Below, piece after piece: positions 33,967 through 42,890 of a DNA stretch of 64,000 bases. Origin of the DNA: Dethiosulfovibrio peptidovorans (GTDB lineage Bacteria > Synergistota > Synergistia > Synergistales > Dethiosulfovibrionaceae); the NCBI GenBank assembly GCA_002748665.1, contig PDTB01000021.1, positions 62,001 to 126,000 of the forward strand. The letters are read 5' to 3'. The notes beneath the pieces are model-generated. The model searched no databases, was not told the DNA's origin, and saw only the letters and a program-made list of their open reading frames with translations. Made by a program: the position numbers and the translations under genes. The first letter of the stretch is position 1; each line of letters begins with the position of its first letter.

Positions 33967-34219
33967 GGGAACCTCTAAAACTCAGAAACTCGCCTCGGGT
34001 GGTTTCGACGGAGCCCATTCGAGGTTCGTATTTTTGACCTGCCGCCGTGAAGTATCGACTGGGACGAGGTGGATGTCGTCCCAAGCCGGGAGGACACAGG
34101 AGGTGCCCTTCGAGGTGACGGTACGGAGCAGGCAGGTCAAAAATACGTTCGGGCGAGATAGGGCTCTGGCGGAACGACCTGAGGCTGGGAGACCTGGATG
34201 CAGGTTTTTAGAGATGCCC
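33967..34219 (+). mobile_element. MITE-like palindromic repeat, copy A
   Basis: The 253-bp unit starts GGGAACCTCTAAAA and ends TTTTTAGAGATGCCC, which are imperfect terminal inverted repeats. Inside, CGTATTTTTGACCTGCC (34027-34043) pairs exactly with 34131-34147, GAGCCC pairs with GGGCTC, and smaller arms pair further out and further in, so nearly the whole unit folds on itself. A second copy in opposite orientation is at 47194-47450, alike over its full length with scattered substitutions. There is no transposase gene inside. It ends 28 bases before lplA. The reading frame across it is an artefact of the repeat. Confidence 0.85.
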
Positions 34220-34247
34220 GTATGATCCTTTTCAAGGAGGGGTTCTG

Positions 34248-35249
34248 ATGACGACCCATTGCATCGTCCATCGTGATACTGATCCGTTTTTCAACTTAGC
34301 AATGGAGGAGGTTCTCTTTGATCGATCCAGCCAAACGGCGGACGGCTATATACTTCTGTGGCGGAACCGCCCCACCGTGGTGGTCGGGCGGTTTCAGAAC
34401 ACTGTCGGCGAGGTGAACGCTCGTTTTTTGAAAGAACACGGTGTATCGGTCGTTCGTCGGACTACTGGCGGCGGTGCCGTCTACCACGACCTGGGAAATT
34501 TAAACTATACCTTTATACTGCCCGTTCGGGATCGGGATTCCAAGGGACTTGATTTCGCCCTGTACACCAGGCCACTCCTGGAGTACCTGGAGAGCATTGG
34601 GGTTCATGCCGAGCTTACCGGACGAAACGACCTGACCATCGAAGGCAAAAAATTCTCGGGCAACGCCCAACACGTCAGCCGGGACACCATGCTCCACCAC
34701 GGTACTATCCTCTTCAATACATGTCTGGAGGACGTGGCGTCGTCCCTGTCGGTGGACCCGGAAAAATTTCGGTCCAAGGGCGTTACCTCGGTACGCAGCC
34801 GAGTGACGAACGTAGCTCCACATCTCCCCAAGCCCATGAGTATGGAGGACTTTATCGATGGCCTCATGGAGTTCTTTGCCGCTCCCTTTGGCGGTTTCAT
34901 CCGGGGGTTATCCGATGAGGAAACCGAAGTGATTCAGACTCTTCGTGATGAGAAATACGCCACCTGGGACTGGGTGTGGGGGAACTCACCGCCCTTCTCT
35001 CTCTCGGCAGAGCGCCGCTTCGAAAAGGGCAAAATACAGCTTTATCTGGACGTTCGAGACGGCATCATCGGTGACGTTGCCATCCGAGGCGATTTCTTCA
35101 GTGAAGCAGATCCGCAACAGGTGGAGAAAGCCTTAAAGGGCGTCTCATACCGAAGGAACTCTGTGGAGAAGGCCCTGGCCTCGGTCGCTGTGAGTCGACA
35201 TCTGTTGGGAATCTCACCGGAGGACCTGATCGACCTGGTGATGGAGTGA
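34248..35249 (+). CDS. lplA: Lipoate-protein ligase A
   Basis: The 333-residue protein has the ligase motifs RRTTGGGAVYHDLGN (about 70-84), the lipoyl-adenylate segment GKKFSGNAQ, and a C-terminal accessory domain of the LplA type. It activates free lipoate with ATP and attaches it to lipoyl domains, such as the H protein of the glycine cleavage system or 2-oxoacid dehydrogenases. ATG 34248 follows AAGGAGGGG. The next gene begins at its stop codon. Confidence 0.93.
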   Translation: MTTHCIVHRDTDPFFNLAMEEVLFDRSSQTADGYILLWRNRPTVVVGRFQNTVGEVNARFLKEHGVSVVRRTTGGGAVYHDLGNLNYTFILPVRDRDSKGLDFALYTRPLLEYLESIGVHAELTGRNDLTIEGKKFSGNAQHVSRDTMLHHGTILFNTCLEDVASSLSVDPEKFRSKGVTSVRSRVTNVAPHLPKPMSMEDFIDGLMEFFAAPFGGFIRGLSDEETEVIQTLRDEKYATWDWVWGNSPPFSLSAERRFEKGKIQLYLDVRDGIIGDVAIRGDFFSEADPQQVEKALKGVSYRRNSVEKALASVAVSRHLLGISPEDLIDLVME

Positions 35250-36082
35250 TGTCTCATCCTCCCCGGAGTGTTCTGGTGGACGATGTCTCTCTGGCTTGTT
35301 CCGTCTCAGGGGAGGGGCCCCCTCTGCTCTTAATCATGGGCTTTGGGGGTACCATGGATATGTGGGGCTTCCCCTTTCTGTCTCGCCTCATGAAGAAATT
35401 CACGGTGATTTCCTTCGATCATCGGGGAATGGGAGAAAGCTCCCTGGGAATCCGAGTGCCCTCTATCGAGAGATTCGCCTCCGACGCGGCCGGACTTCTG
35501 GATGGTCTGGGAGTGAAAAAAGCCCACGTTCTGGGGTGGTCCATGGGGGGCTACGTGGCTCAGGAACTGGCGCTGTGTCGTCCTAACCTGGTGCGGCGTC
35601 TTGTTCTCTACGGCACGTGCTGCGACCATCAGACAGCTGTATCGGTCCGTCGCGAAGCTTTCGATCTGATCACAGACCTGTCGGTATCGGACCGTCGACG
35701 GACCGAGATCGCCCTTCATACCCTGTTCCCCGATCGGTGGCTGGAGAAACGTCCTCGCTTTGCCCGGGCATTTTTATCTCATCCTATGACTGCCTGTTCC
35801 AAGTATTCAGACGGGGTTGCCGCCCAGGTTCGGGCTCTGGAGTCCTGGTCAGGGTGTTGCTCTCGTCTGAGGACGATGGACATACCCACCCTGGTGGTTG
35901 CTGGCGAGCAGGACAGGCTTATCCCGCCGGAGCTTGCCCGAGCCACGGCGGCAGTCCTCCGCCGGGGACGGTATCGTCCTTTCCCTGACGGAGGACATGG
36001 ACTGGTTTACCAGTATCCTGAGGAACTGGCCCGAGTGGTGGAGGGCTTTCTGACGGCACCGAGAGGCGTCAACTTCATGTAA
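35249..36082 (+). CDS. Alpha/beta-fold hydrolase
   Basis: The 277-residue protein has an oxyanion segment MGFGGTMDMW, the nucleophile elbow GWSMGG (Ser about 97), an Asp in AGEQDRLIP and a His in DGGHGLVY, giving a complete triad. It resembles esterases and enol-lactonases; the substrate is unknown. Its start overlaps the lplA stop, so translation is coupled, with panC following 14 bases later. Confidence 0.85.
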   Translation: MSHPPRSVLVDDVSLACSVSGEGPPLLLIMGFGGTMDMWGFPFLSRLMKKFTVISFDHRGMGESSLGIRVPSIERFASDAAGLLDGLGVKKAHVLGWSMGGYVAQELALCRPNLVRRLVLYGTCCDHQTAVSVRREAFDLITDLSVSDRRRTEIALHTLFPDRWLEKRPRFARAFLSHPMTACSKYSDGVAAQVRALESWSGCCSRLRTMDIPTLVVAGEQDRLIPPELARATAAVLRRGRYRPFPDGGHGLVYQYPEELARVVEGFLTAPRGVNFM

Positions 36083-36096
36083 AGGAGAGAGTATTT

Positions 36097-36942
36097 GTGG
36101 TGAGAATCGTTCGCTCTATCCAGTCGATGAAGGCTTTTTCGGAGAGCTGCCGTGCCGACGGACGAAGCGTGGGACTCGTCCCCACGATGGGCTATCTCCA
36201 CGACGGACACATGTCCCTCGTCCGTGCCAGTCGGGAGGAAAACGACGTCACGGTGGTGTCCATCTTCGTGAACCCGATCCAGTTCGGCCTTGGAGAGGAT
36301 CTGGATCGCTATCCCAGGGACGAGGCTCGAGATCTGACTCTTCTGGAGGCGGGGAGAGTGGATTGCCTGTTCGCGCCGCCGGCAGAGGAGATGTTCCCTT
36401 CGGATCATTCGGTCACAGTGGACGAGTCGTCTATCAGTCTTCCCATGTGTGGAGCCTCTCGCCCTGGTCACTTTCAGGGTGTCTGCACGGTAGTCCTCAA
36501 ACTGGTCAATGTGGTGAGGCCCCATCGGGTTTACTTCGGCATGAAGGATTATCAGCAGCTTCAGGTCGTTCGTCGCATGGTTCGTGACCTGAACGTCCCG
36601 GTGGAGATCCGCCCATGCCCCCTGCTACGGGAGCTCGATGGGCTGGCGTTGAGCAGTCGGAACGCCTATCTCTCTCCAGAGGAACGGCGATCAGCCTTGA
36701 GCCTGTCCCAGGCTTTGTTCAAGGCCAAAAAAACCTTCGAAGCCGGTGAGCGTTCTGCCCGGGTTTTGGTCGACTCCTGCCTGGCCGTTTTGGCTCAGGA
36801 GGCGTCCCTGCGTCCCGAGTACGTTGAGCTTCGGGACGCTCTGGACCTGTCCCCCGTGGAACAAATTGATAGTCCGGTGGTCTTGGCCATGGCCGTCCGT
36901 GTCGGGACGACCAGACTTATCGACAACGTCGTGTTGGGATGA
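36097..36942 (+). CDS. panC: Pantothenate synthetase
   Basis: The 281-residue protein has the PanC motifs [14 protein letters not shown] (nucleotide-binding HDGH), [25 protein letters not shown] and SSRNAYLS. It joins pantoate and beta-alanine using ATP. GTG 36097 follows AAAGGAGAG. No panB or panD is visible in the window. Confidence 0.95.
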   Translation: MVRIVRSIQSMKAFSESCRADGRSVGLVPTMGYLHDGHMSLVRASREENDVTVVSIFVNPIQFGLGEDLDRYPRDEARDLTLLEAGRVDCLFAPPAEEMFPSDHSVTVDESSISLPMCGASRPGHFQGVCTVVLKLVNVVRPHRVYFGMKDYQQLQVVRRMVRDLNVPVEIRPCPLLRELDGLALSSRNAYLSPEERRSALSLSQALFKAKKTFEAGERSARVLVDSCLAVLAQEASLRPEYVELRDALDLSPVEQIDSPVVLAMAVRVGTTRLIDNVVLG

Positions 36943-37033
36943 TGATGTCGTGTTCGATTCAGATGTTGAAATTCGAGCCTTGCAGAAAATCCCTCGTGAA
37001 TGTCGTCGAGTCAGCGGGACAGGACTGTCTTCC

Positions 37034-37735
37034 GTGAACGACGATCGACAGGCCATGATCGACAAGGCGCGGCGACATCGGAACAGAAAGGTCTTTCGCT
37101 CCCACGTTCCGGTAATGAAGGGACCGGACCCCGACAGGATTCAGCCTCGAAAGAGGTATGCTCAGCTGGTCTTCTTGAAAAACGTGATCAAGAGCCCAAA
37201 TATCGAGGTAGGGGACTACACGTATTACGACGACATCCGGGGGGATAAACCTCTGGAGTTTGAGAAAAACGTCATCCACTCTATGCAGGAAAAACTCGTC
37301 ATCGGCAAATTCTGCTCCATAGGAGCGGAGACGGTCTTCATCATGAGCGGGGGAAACCACCGTCTGGACAACGTGAGCACCTACCCCTTCGGCCTCATGG
37401 GCAGCGGTTGGGAGATCGTTTCCTATGAGCCCGAGCTTCGGGGCGATATCGTCGTGGGCAACGACGTCTGGATCGGCTTTCGGGCCACGATCCTGGGTGG
37501 AGTGACCGTCGGCGACGGTGCTGTGATCGGGGCTGGAGCCGTGGTTACTGCTGACGTGCCTCCCTACGCTGTGGTGGTGGGAAACCCCGCCCGGGTTGTG
37601 AGGAGGCGCTTCGACGACGAGACCGTGGACATGCTTATCAGGATCAAGTGGTGGGACTGGTCTCCCGAGAAGATCACCCAAAACGTCGGGATTCTGGCAT
37701 CGCCGTCGGTGGAGCGGCTGAGTCGATTTTTGTAA
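37034..37735 (+). CDS. Hexapeptide-repeat acetyltransferase (xenobiotic/Vat type)
   Basis: The ~233-residue protein has a left-handed beta-helix: [32 protein letters not shown] (catalytic His region of xenobiotic acetyltransferases), [22 protein letters not shown] and GNPARVV. It resembles streptogramin/chloramphenicol acetyltransferases that transfer acetyl from acetyl-CoA to hydroxyl groups; the natural substrate is unknown. The start is uncertain: GTG 37034 has AGGA upstream, ATG 37055 is possible, and the open frame runs further back inside panC. Confidence 0.82.
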   Translation: MNDDRQAMIDKARRHRNRKVFRSHVPVMKGPDPDRIQPRKRYAQLVFLKNVIKSPNIEVGDYTYYDDIRGDKPLEFEKNVIHSMQEKLVIGKFCSIGAETVFIMSGGNHRLDNVSTYPFGLMGSGWEIVSYEPELRGDIVVGNDVWIGFRATILGGVTVGDGAVIGAGAVVTADVPPYAVVVGNPARVVRRRFDDETVDMLIRIKWWDWSPEKITQNVGILASPSVERLSRFL

Positions 37736-37767
37736 GCTGTCCGAGAACGACGTAAGGAGGTGAGTCG

Positions 37768-38205
37768 ATGTACTGCAAAAAAATGGTCGACTTCGCGGCT
37801 CCCTCTCTCCGTTAGATGTAGAAAACGCCCCTACGTTCACCTGATGAGTCAACGACTATGACGTGACCTGGCATCTGACCCTGGTTCCCATATCCATCTC
37901 TGAGACCGTCGAGCGTGATGTGTTGGAAAAACTCTCTCGGGAGTATACCTATGCCGTCGTCGCTCTGAAGAGCGACCGTCTCCTGGGAATCTGCGGGCAT
38001 CTGAGTGTGGATCACCTGAAACAGGTGGGGAAGGAGGTCCCTTTCTGGGGGCCAAGGACGCCTGGGGCCAGGGCTATGGTGCTGAGGCTCTGAGCTTGTT
38101 GGTGGACTATGGCTTTCGGGTCCTGAACATCCATAACGCATGCTTCAGGTCCCGTTCGACAACGAACGGGCCATGATGTACATGGAGCTCATGGCGGACC
38201 GTTAG
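37768..38205 (+). pseudogene. GNAT N-acetyltransferase pseudogene (RimJ/RimL type)
   Basis: Pieces of one GNAT protein lie in consecutive frames: TLVPISISETVERDV and LSREYTYAVVALKSDRLLGICG in one, the acetyl-CoA loop KDAWGQGYGAEALSLLVDYGFRVLNIHN in another, and DNERAMMYMELM in a third. The order and spacing match an intact family member, so at least two frameshifts have inactivated it. An ATG at 37768 after AAGGAGGTG is followed by an early stop. Confidence 0.75.
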
Positions 38206-38245
38206 GTGGATTTTGGGCCCAGAACGTTAGGTAGGAGGAGATACC

Positions 38246-39052
38246 ATGGCTGATCTTTCAAGCGTTTCAAAGACTCTCTACGTTCCTTTGGTCGGGCGGA
38301 TCTATGCGTCTCATCATCACAGGGATATTCTCTACGATCCCAAAGCTCTGTCCGTGGAGGACAAATTGCCGCCCCAGGTTTTCGATATGAAAGGGCAAAG
38401 TGAGTACACCCTCCTGGCCAGTGCTGTTCGAGCCAGACTCGTGAACGATCGAATCCAGAACTTCTTGAAAGCCCATCCTGGGGCTACAGTGGTGAACGTG
38501 GGATGTGGCCTTGATACATCCTATGATGTGAACGCCAATAACTCGGCCCGGTGGTTTTCCCTGGATTTGCCCGAGGTGATAGAGCTCAGACGCACCCTTT
38601 TCCCCGAAGGAGAGCGGGAGACGTACCTGGCTCGATCCATGTTCGACTACTCATGGATCGACGATGTCAAGTCTCAGACTGGCTCCCGTCCCGTCCTGGT
38701 GACTGCAGCAGGCGTCTTGCACTACTTTCACGAGGATCAGGTGGTGGATTTCCTCAGGCACCTTGCCGGCTTTGGCCGAAACCAGGTCCTCTTTGATGCT
38801 GTCTCTCCCGTCGGGCTCTGGTTTTCACGCCGGTACGTTCGAAAGCTGGGGCATGGTGATGCCGAGATGTGCTTCTCCGTAGCAAGCGCCCGGGAGTTGG
38901 CCGCCAAGGTTTCTACCGGCACCCGGGTTCTGGAGGAGAACGGCCGTTTTTTTCAGGGGATTCCCTCGAACCTGAAGATGGCGACCAAACTCTCCACGCT
39001 CCTCGTCGAAATCTTCGCTATGGCGAAGATTATTCGGATGAGGGTTCGGTGA
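38246..39052 (+). CDS. SAM-dependent methyltransferase, leucine carboxyl methyltransferase (LCM/TcmP) type
   Basis: The 268-residue protein starts SSVSKTLYVPLVGRIYASHH and carries the SAM motif VVNVGCGLDTSYD (about 80-92), a DLPEVIELR acidic strand and VTAAGVLHYF. These are typical of the LCM/PPM family that includes TcmP-like O-methyltransferases. The methylated substrate is unknown. AGGAGGAG precedes the ATG. Confidence 0.85.
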   Translation: MADLSSVSKTLYVPLVGRIYASHHHRDILYDPKALSVEDKLPPQVFDMKGQSEYTLLASAVRARLVNDRIQNFLKAHPGATVVNVGCGLDTSYDVNANNSARWFSLDLPEVIELRRTLFPEGERETYLARSMFDYSWIDDVKSQTGSRPVLVTAAGVLHYFHEDQVVDFLRHLAGFGRNQVLFDAVSPVGLWFSRRYVRKLGHGDAEMCFSVASARELAAKVSTGTRVLEENGRFFQGIPSNLKMATKLSTLLVEIFAMAKIIRMRVR

Positions 39053-39238
39053 TGCTCTGTCCACTACTGTACTCACCTTCTCTCAACTTTTTTGTCTCCC
39101 TCTTATAGAAAATGTCTTGACCTCAAACGGCATTGAATTGATCCCCGTAGAAAATGTTTTTTAGAGATACCTTTAGGTGGTCAAAAGCGTTATAATTTTA
39201 AATTTTATATTTAAAAAGATAACAAAGGAGGAGATGTT

Positions 39239-40294
39239 ATGCGTAAAATAGTATTTTTAGCCTTGATTATGGTTTTTTTGACAAGTTCTTTGTACGCAGG
39301 TATAAAAGATAAGTTGGACAATTGGGAAGAAAAAAGCGGTTGGCCATTTGATGTCAGTGATAAAGAAATCTCCATGGGGTATCTGAAAGATGCTACGACA
39401 ACTGATTTAAGTGATGCAGATTTGGACTTTGTAAAATCTATTGGTGAACGATTTTTAGAGGATCTGGCTATCTGGAAAGCTGCACAAAACGATATCAATT
39501 TAAAAAGCCATCAAAAATTTGCTGCACTTGACAGGCAGATAAGGAATTACAATGAAGCAAGAAAACAGATTGCTGAATATATGGAGTATGATTTTCTTTT
39601 GCCTCTGCAAAAAATTAAATTGATTTCCTATAAAGACGGTTCTTTCGCCATAGCAAAGGGAACTGATGGAAAGTATGTGCGAGAGTTAGGAGAAGCTTAT
39701 ATCAATAAACTTCAGAGATATGCCAAACAGGTAGCTCCGTTTTTTGGCGGAAAAGATGACAAGATGGGAAAATCTATAATTGATCAGGTTGCTCTAGTTG
39801 TAAAAGCCAATGAATATTCAAAGGATATCATTAGAAAGTCGCAGGAAGAGAAAAAGATTGAAAATGAAAGAAAGCAAGGGGAGATGGCAAAAACTGAAAA
39901 ATACGATCCTAAGAAAGTTTCTGTGAAATTTTCAGATGAGTTCATTGGTGAGATAAAACGGGAATATAAAAAAGCATCAAAGACCGTAGATGGAAAAATT
40001 CTTGACATTTCTCCAGTTCAATATAAGGAGTATATGGATTATACAGGCGGAGCTTTGAACCTTGAGGAATGTATAGCAAAAAAATGTACTTATAAAGAAA
40101 AATATGATGTGCAAGGAGTTTTGTTGGTAAAAAATGACGGGAAATATATAAAATACACGTTCTCATCCGTAAAAAGTATCAACCATGTACATAATGGAAC
40201 TGCCTACAGCAATCCTTATACAAGCTTTTATACGAAAGTGGTTAAAAAATGTGAGGTTCAAGCTGAAAATGTGGCAAATGAATATAGGAAATAA
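39239..40294 (+). CDS. Exported protein of unknown function, A+T-rich
   Basis: The 351-residue protein has a clean signal peptide (RKIVFLALIMVFLTSSLYA). A helical, Lys/Glu-rich middle (about 60-230) follows, then a C-terminal part with Cys pairs (EECIAKKC and KKCEVQ). I do not recognise a family. The coding sequence is far richer in A+T and uses A/T-ending codons, unlike the genes on its left, which points to horizontal acquisition. AAAGGAGGAG precedes ATG 39239, and TATAAT at 39191-39196 is a possible -10 with no clear -35. A terminator follows. Confidence 0.75.
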   Translation: MRKIVFLALIMVFLTSSLYAGIKDKLDNWEEKSGWPFDVSDKEISMGYLKDATTTDLSDADLDFVKSIGERFLEDLAIWKAAQNDINLKSHQKFAALDRQIRNYNEARKQIAEYMEYDFLLPLQKIKLISYKDGSFAIAKGTDGKYVRELGEAYINKLQRYAKQVAPFFGGKDDKMGKSIIDQVALVVKANEYSKDIIRKSQEEKKIENERKQGEMAKTEKYDPKKVSVKFSDEFIGEIKREYKKASKTVDGKILDISPVQYKEYMDYTGGALNLEECIAKKCTYKEKYDVQGVLLVKNDGKYIKYTFSSVKSINHVHNGTAYSNPYTSFYTKVVKKCEVQAENVANEYRK

Positions 40295-40334
40295 TTGGTA
40301 CCCTTGACAAAGAGTACCTTAGTTAGAAATTTTT

Positions 40335-40375
40335 CCAAAGAGCTTCTGTGGTTGATACGTTACAGAGGCTCTTTT
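40335..40375 (+). terminator. Rho-independent terminator
   Basis: AAAGAGC-TTCTGT pairs with ACAGA-GGCTCTTT with internal mismatches, followed by TTTTTG. It ends the unknown exported-protein gene. Confidence 0.7.
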
Positions 40376-40387
40376 TGTTCTGCTTTT

Positions 40388-41037
40388 TAGGGAACCTCTG
40401 GGGTGTGCATATTTTGAAATCTGAGCAGACCCAAAAAGCCATGGACCAGAAAAGAGGACGAGTCAGGCTAAACAAACGTTAAAGTGAGTTTCCCGCACCA
40501 TCGACTTCCTATGCAAGAGGACTTGTAGCGTCAACAGAATAGATCGCTTCTGATCCCATGATCAAGTATTAGAATTGAGTGATGATGGTATAGGCCAGCT
40601 TCCGCAGGCACTATTGTAGTGGGGCTCGCACTTTACCAGCCCTTCAAAGTATCAAGGCTCCTGTATGGTCTTGCCATCAGGGGTGCTTTCTTCCGCAAGG
40701 AGGTTTCGTTGTATCAGGAGAGCACTGTAAGAACCCTGGCGTAACCCCGTACACATTCGTTCTCCTCGAAATGAAGACCGACAATCTAACTCGTAGCGTC
40801 GTCAGCCAATCGAAAGGATAAGCGTCTATCTGAACCAAATCCTCGAAACATCTTCTTCTTGTCCTGCTGTCATCTCTCCTCGTATAGCCCTGTCGATAAC
40901 CGTCGCTTTTGTAACTCCCTGTGTGCTCAATAAAATATCTCTCCTCATTCCACTATCGTGACACAGGAGAGGTAGTTTCACTGTCCCTCTTAGGGATAAC
41001 CGTGTCGTTGTCCCGTGACAGGCAACGACATATAAGC
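40388..41037 (+). pseudogene. Probable decayed insertion sequence (transposase remnant) and otherwise empty DNA
   Basis: The stretch begins AGGGAACCTCTG, like an insertion-sequence end. Around 40635-40745 one frame reads LYQPFKVSRLLYGLAIRGAFFRKE and then VRTLA, resembling the N-terminal part of IS1182-type transposases (Y-x-P, LLYG, RK, R-x-LA). Stops interrupt every frame and no other end was found. The identification is weak. Nothing else coding is visible before the GntR gene. Confidence 0.3.
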
Positions 41038-41081
41038 TTGACAAAAAATTCTGAGGATGTAGTATGTAGCCAATATATTGG
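41038..41081 (+). promoter_or_regulatory. Promoter and palindrome upstream of the GntR/TRAP genes
   Basis: TTGACA (41038-41043) and TAGTAT (41060-41065) are 16 bases apart. Directly downstream, CCAATATATTGG (41070-41081) is a perfect 12-bp palindrome, well placed for autorepression by the GntR-family protein. Confidence 0.5.
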
Positions 41082-41137
41082 TTGAATATCGCCCCCTCCA
41101 CAGCCTGTGAGTTCTCAAGTGATAGGAGCGCGAAAAG

Positions 41138-41785
41138 ATGTCCCAAAAATCTGATCAAGCATATGACGTTATAAAGCGGGGAATTCTCTGCGGAACAATT
41201 TCCAGTAAAAAACCGATTTCTGTGGGTAGCTTGGCTTCCGAGCTTGGAGTGAGCAGAACCCCCGTTCGGGATGCCCTCCAACGGTTGCAGACAGAGGGGT
41301 TTGTGCAGATTTTTCCTAACCAAGGTGTAATGGTTCAAAATCTTACTTCTGCAGAAGTAACGCAAATGTATGAATTACGTATCGCCCTTGAGGGGTACCT
41401 TTTGCGCCGTAGTATAGGGCTTTTTTCAAAAAAGGACATTGCCTCTCTAAAGGAGCTGCTAGAGTTGCAACGAGAAGCTATGGAGAGGAATGATTCTTAT
41501 GCATTTATGCGTTTTGATAATGCACAGCACTTATACATTCATAAGGTTTATTATAATCCCTTCATTTTTGACGTCCTTAACCGGATGGCAGATCGGATTT
41601 TTTACGGAGGAGTGCAGGCTTTGAAAATGCCCGGACGGATGGAGGCTACTTACAAGGAGCATGTCAGTATCGTGGAAGCTATTGAAAAAGGTGATGTGGA
41701 AGCGATCCTTTTAGCTCTTGAAAATCATTTTACCCATGGACTAAGTTCAACAATCAGCTCTTTTAATCAAGGTGTTTTAAGTTAG
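41138..41785 (+). CDS. GntR-family transcriptional regulator (FadR subfamily, FCD domain)
   Basis: The 215-residue protein has an N-terminal winged helix (SVGSLASELGVSRTPVRDALQRL, about 29-51, then EGFVQIFPNQGVMV) and a helical FCD ligand domain with metal-type residues (FDNAQHLYIH and a late KEHVSIVEAI and ENHF). It probably controls the TRAP operon that starts 47 bases downstream, responding to the transported carboxylate or its breakdown product. Confidence 0.9.
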   Translation: MSQKSDQAYDVIKRGILCGTISSKKPISVGSLASELGVSRTPVRDALQRLQTEGFVQIFPNQGVMVQNLTSAEVTQMYELRIALEGYLLRRSIGLFSKKDIASLKELLELQREAMERNDSYAFMRFDNAQHLYIHKVYYNPFIFDVLNRMADRIFYGGVQALKMPGRMEATYKEHVSIVEAIEKGDVEAILLALENHFTHGLSSTISSFNQGVLS

Positions 41786-41832
41786 GCTGTGGCACATATA
41801 TTTTCAATTATTAGAGGAGGTGTAACGTAGCA

Positions 41833-42831
41833 ATGTTGAAGAAATGGTTTGTTGTTTTTGCGGTATTTATGGCAGTTTCTTTTTCTGTGGCTCTTTGTCC
41901 TGTCGAGGCTTCTTTTAATAAGAGGTTGAAGTTTGGCGTGGCTGTTTCCAAGAACTCCACGTGGTACCAAGGGGCCAAAAAGTTCGCAGAGCTTATTAAT
42001 GAGAGGACGGAAGGAAGATTTGTCGTAGATATTTTCCCGAGCGACCAGTTGGCGGCAGGAAATATCATCAAGGGGTTAGAGCTTCTGCGAATGGGGGTGA
42101 CGGATATCGACATGCGCTCCACCATCATCTATACCACCGTGGACCCCAAATTTACGGTCCCTCTCATGCCCTGGATTCTACCTTCCTACGAGAAAGCTGA
42201 TGAGGCCATGGGGGGCAAGGGTGGAGAAATGCTCTTCAATCTCGTTAGGAAAAACGGTATTGAACCTCTTGCCTTTGGAGAATCGGGGTTTCGTCAGATT
42301 ACGAACAATAAGCACCCTATTGTGGCTCCTGAAGATCTTGCTGGACTCAAGATTCGAGTTCCTACTATAAAAATGTATATAGCGCTCTTTAAGGCTCTGA
42401 AAGCTGATCCCACATCCATTAATTTTGGAGAGCTTTTTGCGGCTTTACAGCAGGGAACGGTAGATGGGCAGGAGAATCCTCCAGATGTTATTGTCTCTGC
42501 AAGGATACAGGAAGTTCAGAGGTACATGACTCTCTGGAATGCATCGTATGATCCCATCATCATGAGTGCCAGCAACAAGTTCTGGAAATCCCTCTCTTCG
42601 GAAGAGCAGGGCGTATTCTTAAATGCTGCGCAGGAAGCTATGGCGTACCAGCGAGCACTTGCCCGTGAGAAAAACAAGGAACTCATAAAAACCTTTGCGG
42701 AAAAGATGGAAATCACCACTCTTACGCCCGAGCAGATCAATGCTTTTCAAAAGAAGGCTGCCCCCGTCTATGAGGAATACAAAAAAATTATTGGTACAGA
42801 GCTGTTAGAGGCCTTTGGGTATTCTGAGTGA
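41833..42831 (+). CDS. TRAP transporter substrate-binding protein, DctP type
   Basis: The 332-residue periplasmic protein has a signal peptide (about 1-26) and DctP motifs: KKFAELINERTEGRFVVDIFP, DLAGLKIRVP (with the Arg that binds ligand carboxylates), INFGELFAALQQGTVDGQENP. The ligand is probably an organic acid. AGGAGGTG precedes the ATG. A strong hairpin separates it from dctQ. Confidence 0.92.
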   Translation: MLKKWFVVFAVFMAVSFSVALCPVEASFNKRLKFGVAVSKNSTWYQGAKKFAELINERTEGRFVVDIFPSDQLAAGNIIKGLELLRMGVTDIDMRSTIIYTTVDPKFTVPLMPWILPSYEKADEAMGGKGGEMLFNLVRKNGIEPLAFGESGFRQITNNKHPIVAPEDLAGLKIRVPTIKMYIALFKALKADPTSINFGELFAALQQGTVDGQENPPDVIVSARIQEVQRYMTLWNASYDPIIMSASNKFWKSLSSEEQGVFLNAAQEAMAYQRALAREKNKELIKTFAEKMEITTLTPEQINAFQKKAAPVYEEYKKIIGTELLEAFGYSE

Positions 42832-42840
42832 TAATTGAGA

Positions 42841-42872
42841 AAGCTAAGGAGAAGCTCGCTTCTCCTTAGCTT
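42841..42872 (+). terminator. Intercistronic stem-loop after dctP
   Basis: AAGCTAAGGAGAAG and its exact complement form a 14-bp stem with a four-base loop (CTCG). No T run follows, so it likely protects the binding-protein transcript and lowers permease expression. Confidence 0.75.
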
Positions 42873-42890
42873 AAAGAGGGAGTGTCCCCT

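Noticed and set aside
33965-34225. 86-residue open reading frame across repeat copy A
   Set aside because: It lies wholly inside the palindromic repeat, the frame is not kept in copy B, and no ribosome site is present. Such frames are likely annotated as hypothetical proteins wherever the repeat occurs.
39155-39172. TTTTTTAGAGATACC upstream of the A+T-rich exported gene, like the end of the palindromic repeat
   Set aside because: Only ~13 bases match; the sequence before it does not resemble either repeat copy, so a truncated third copy cannot be supported.
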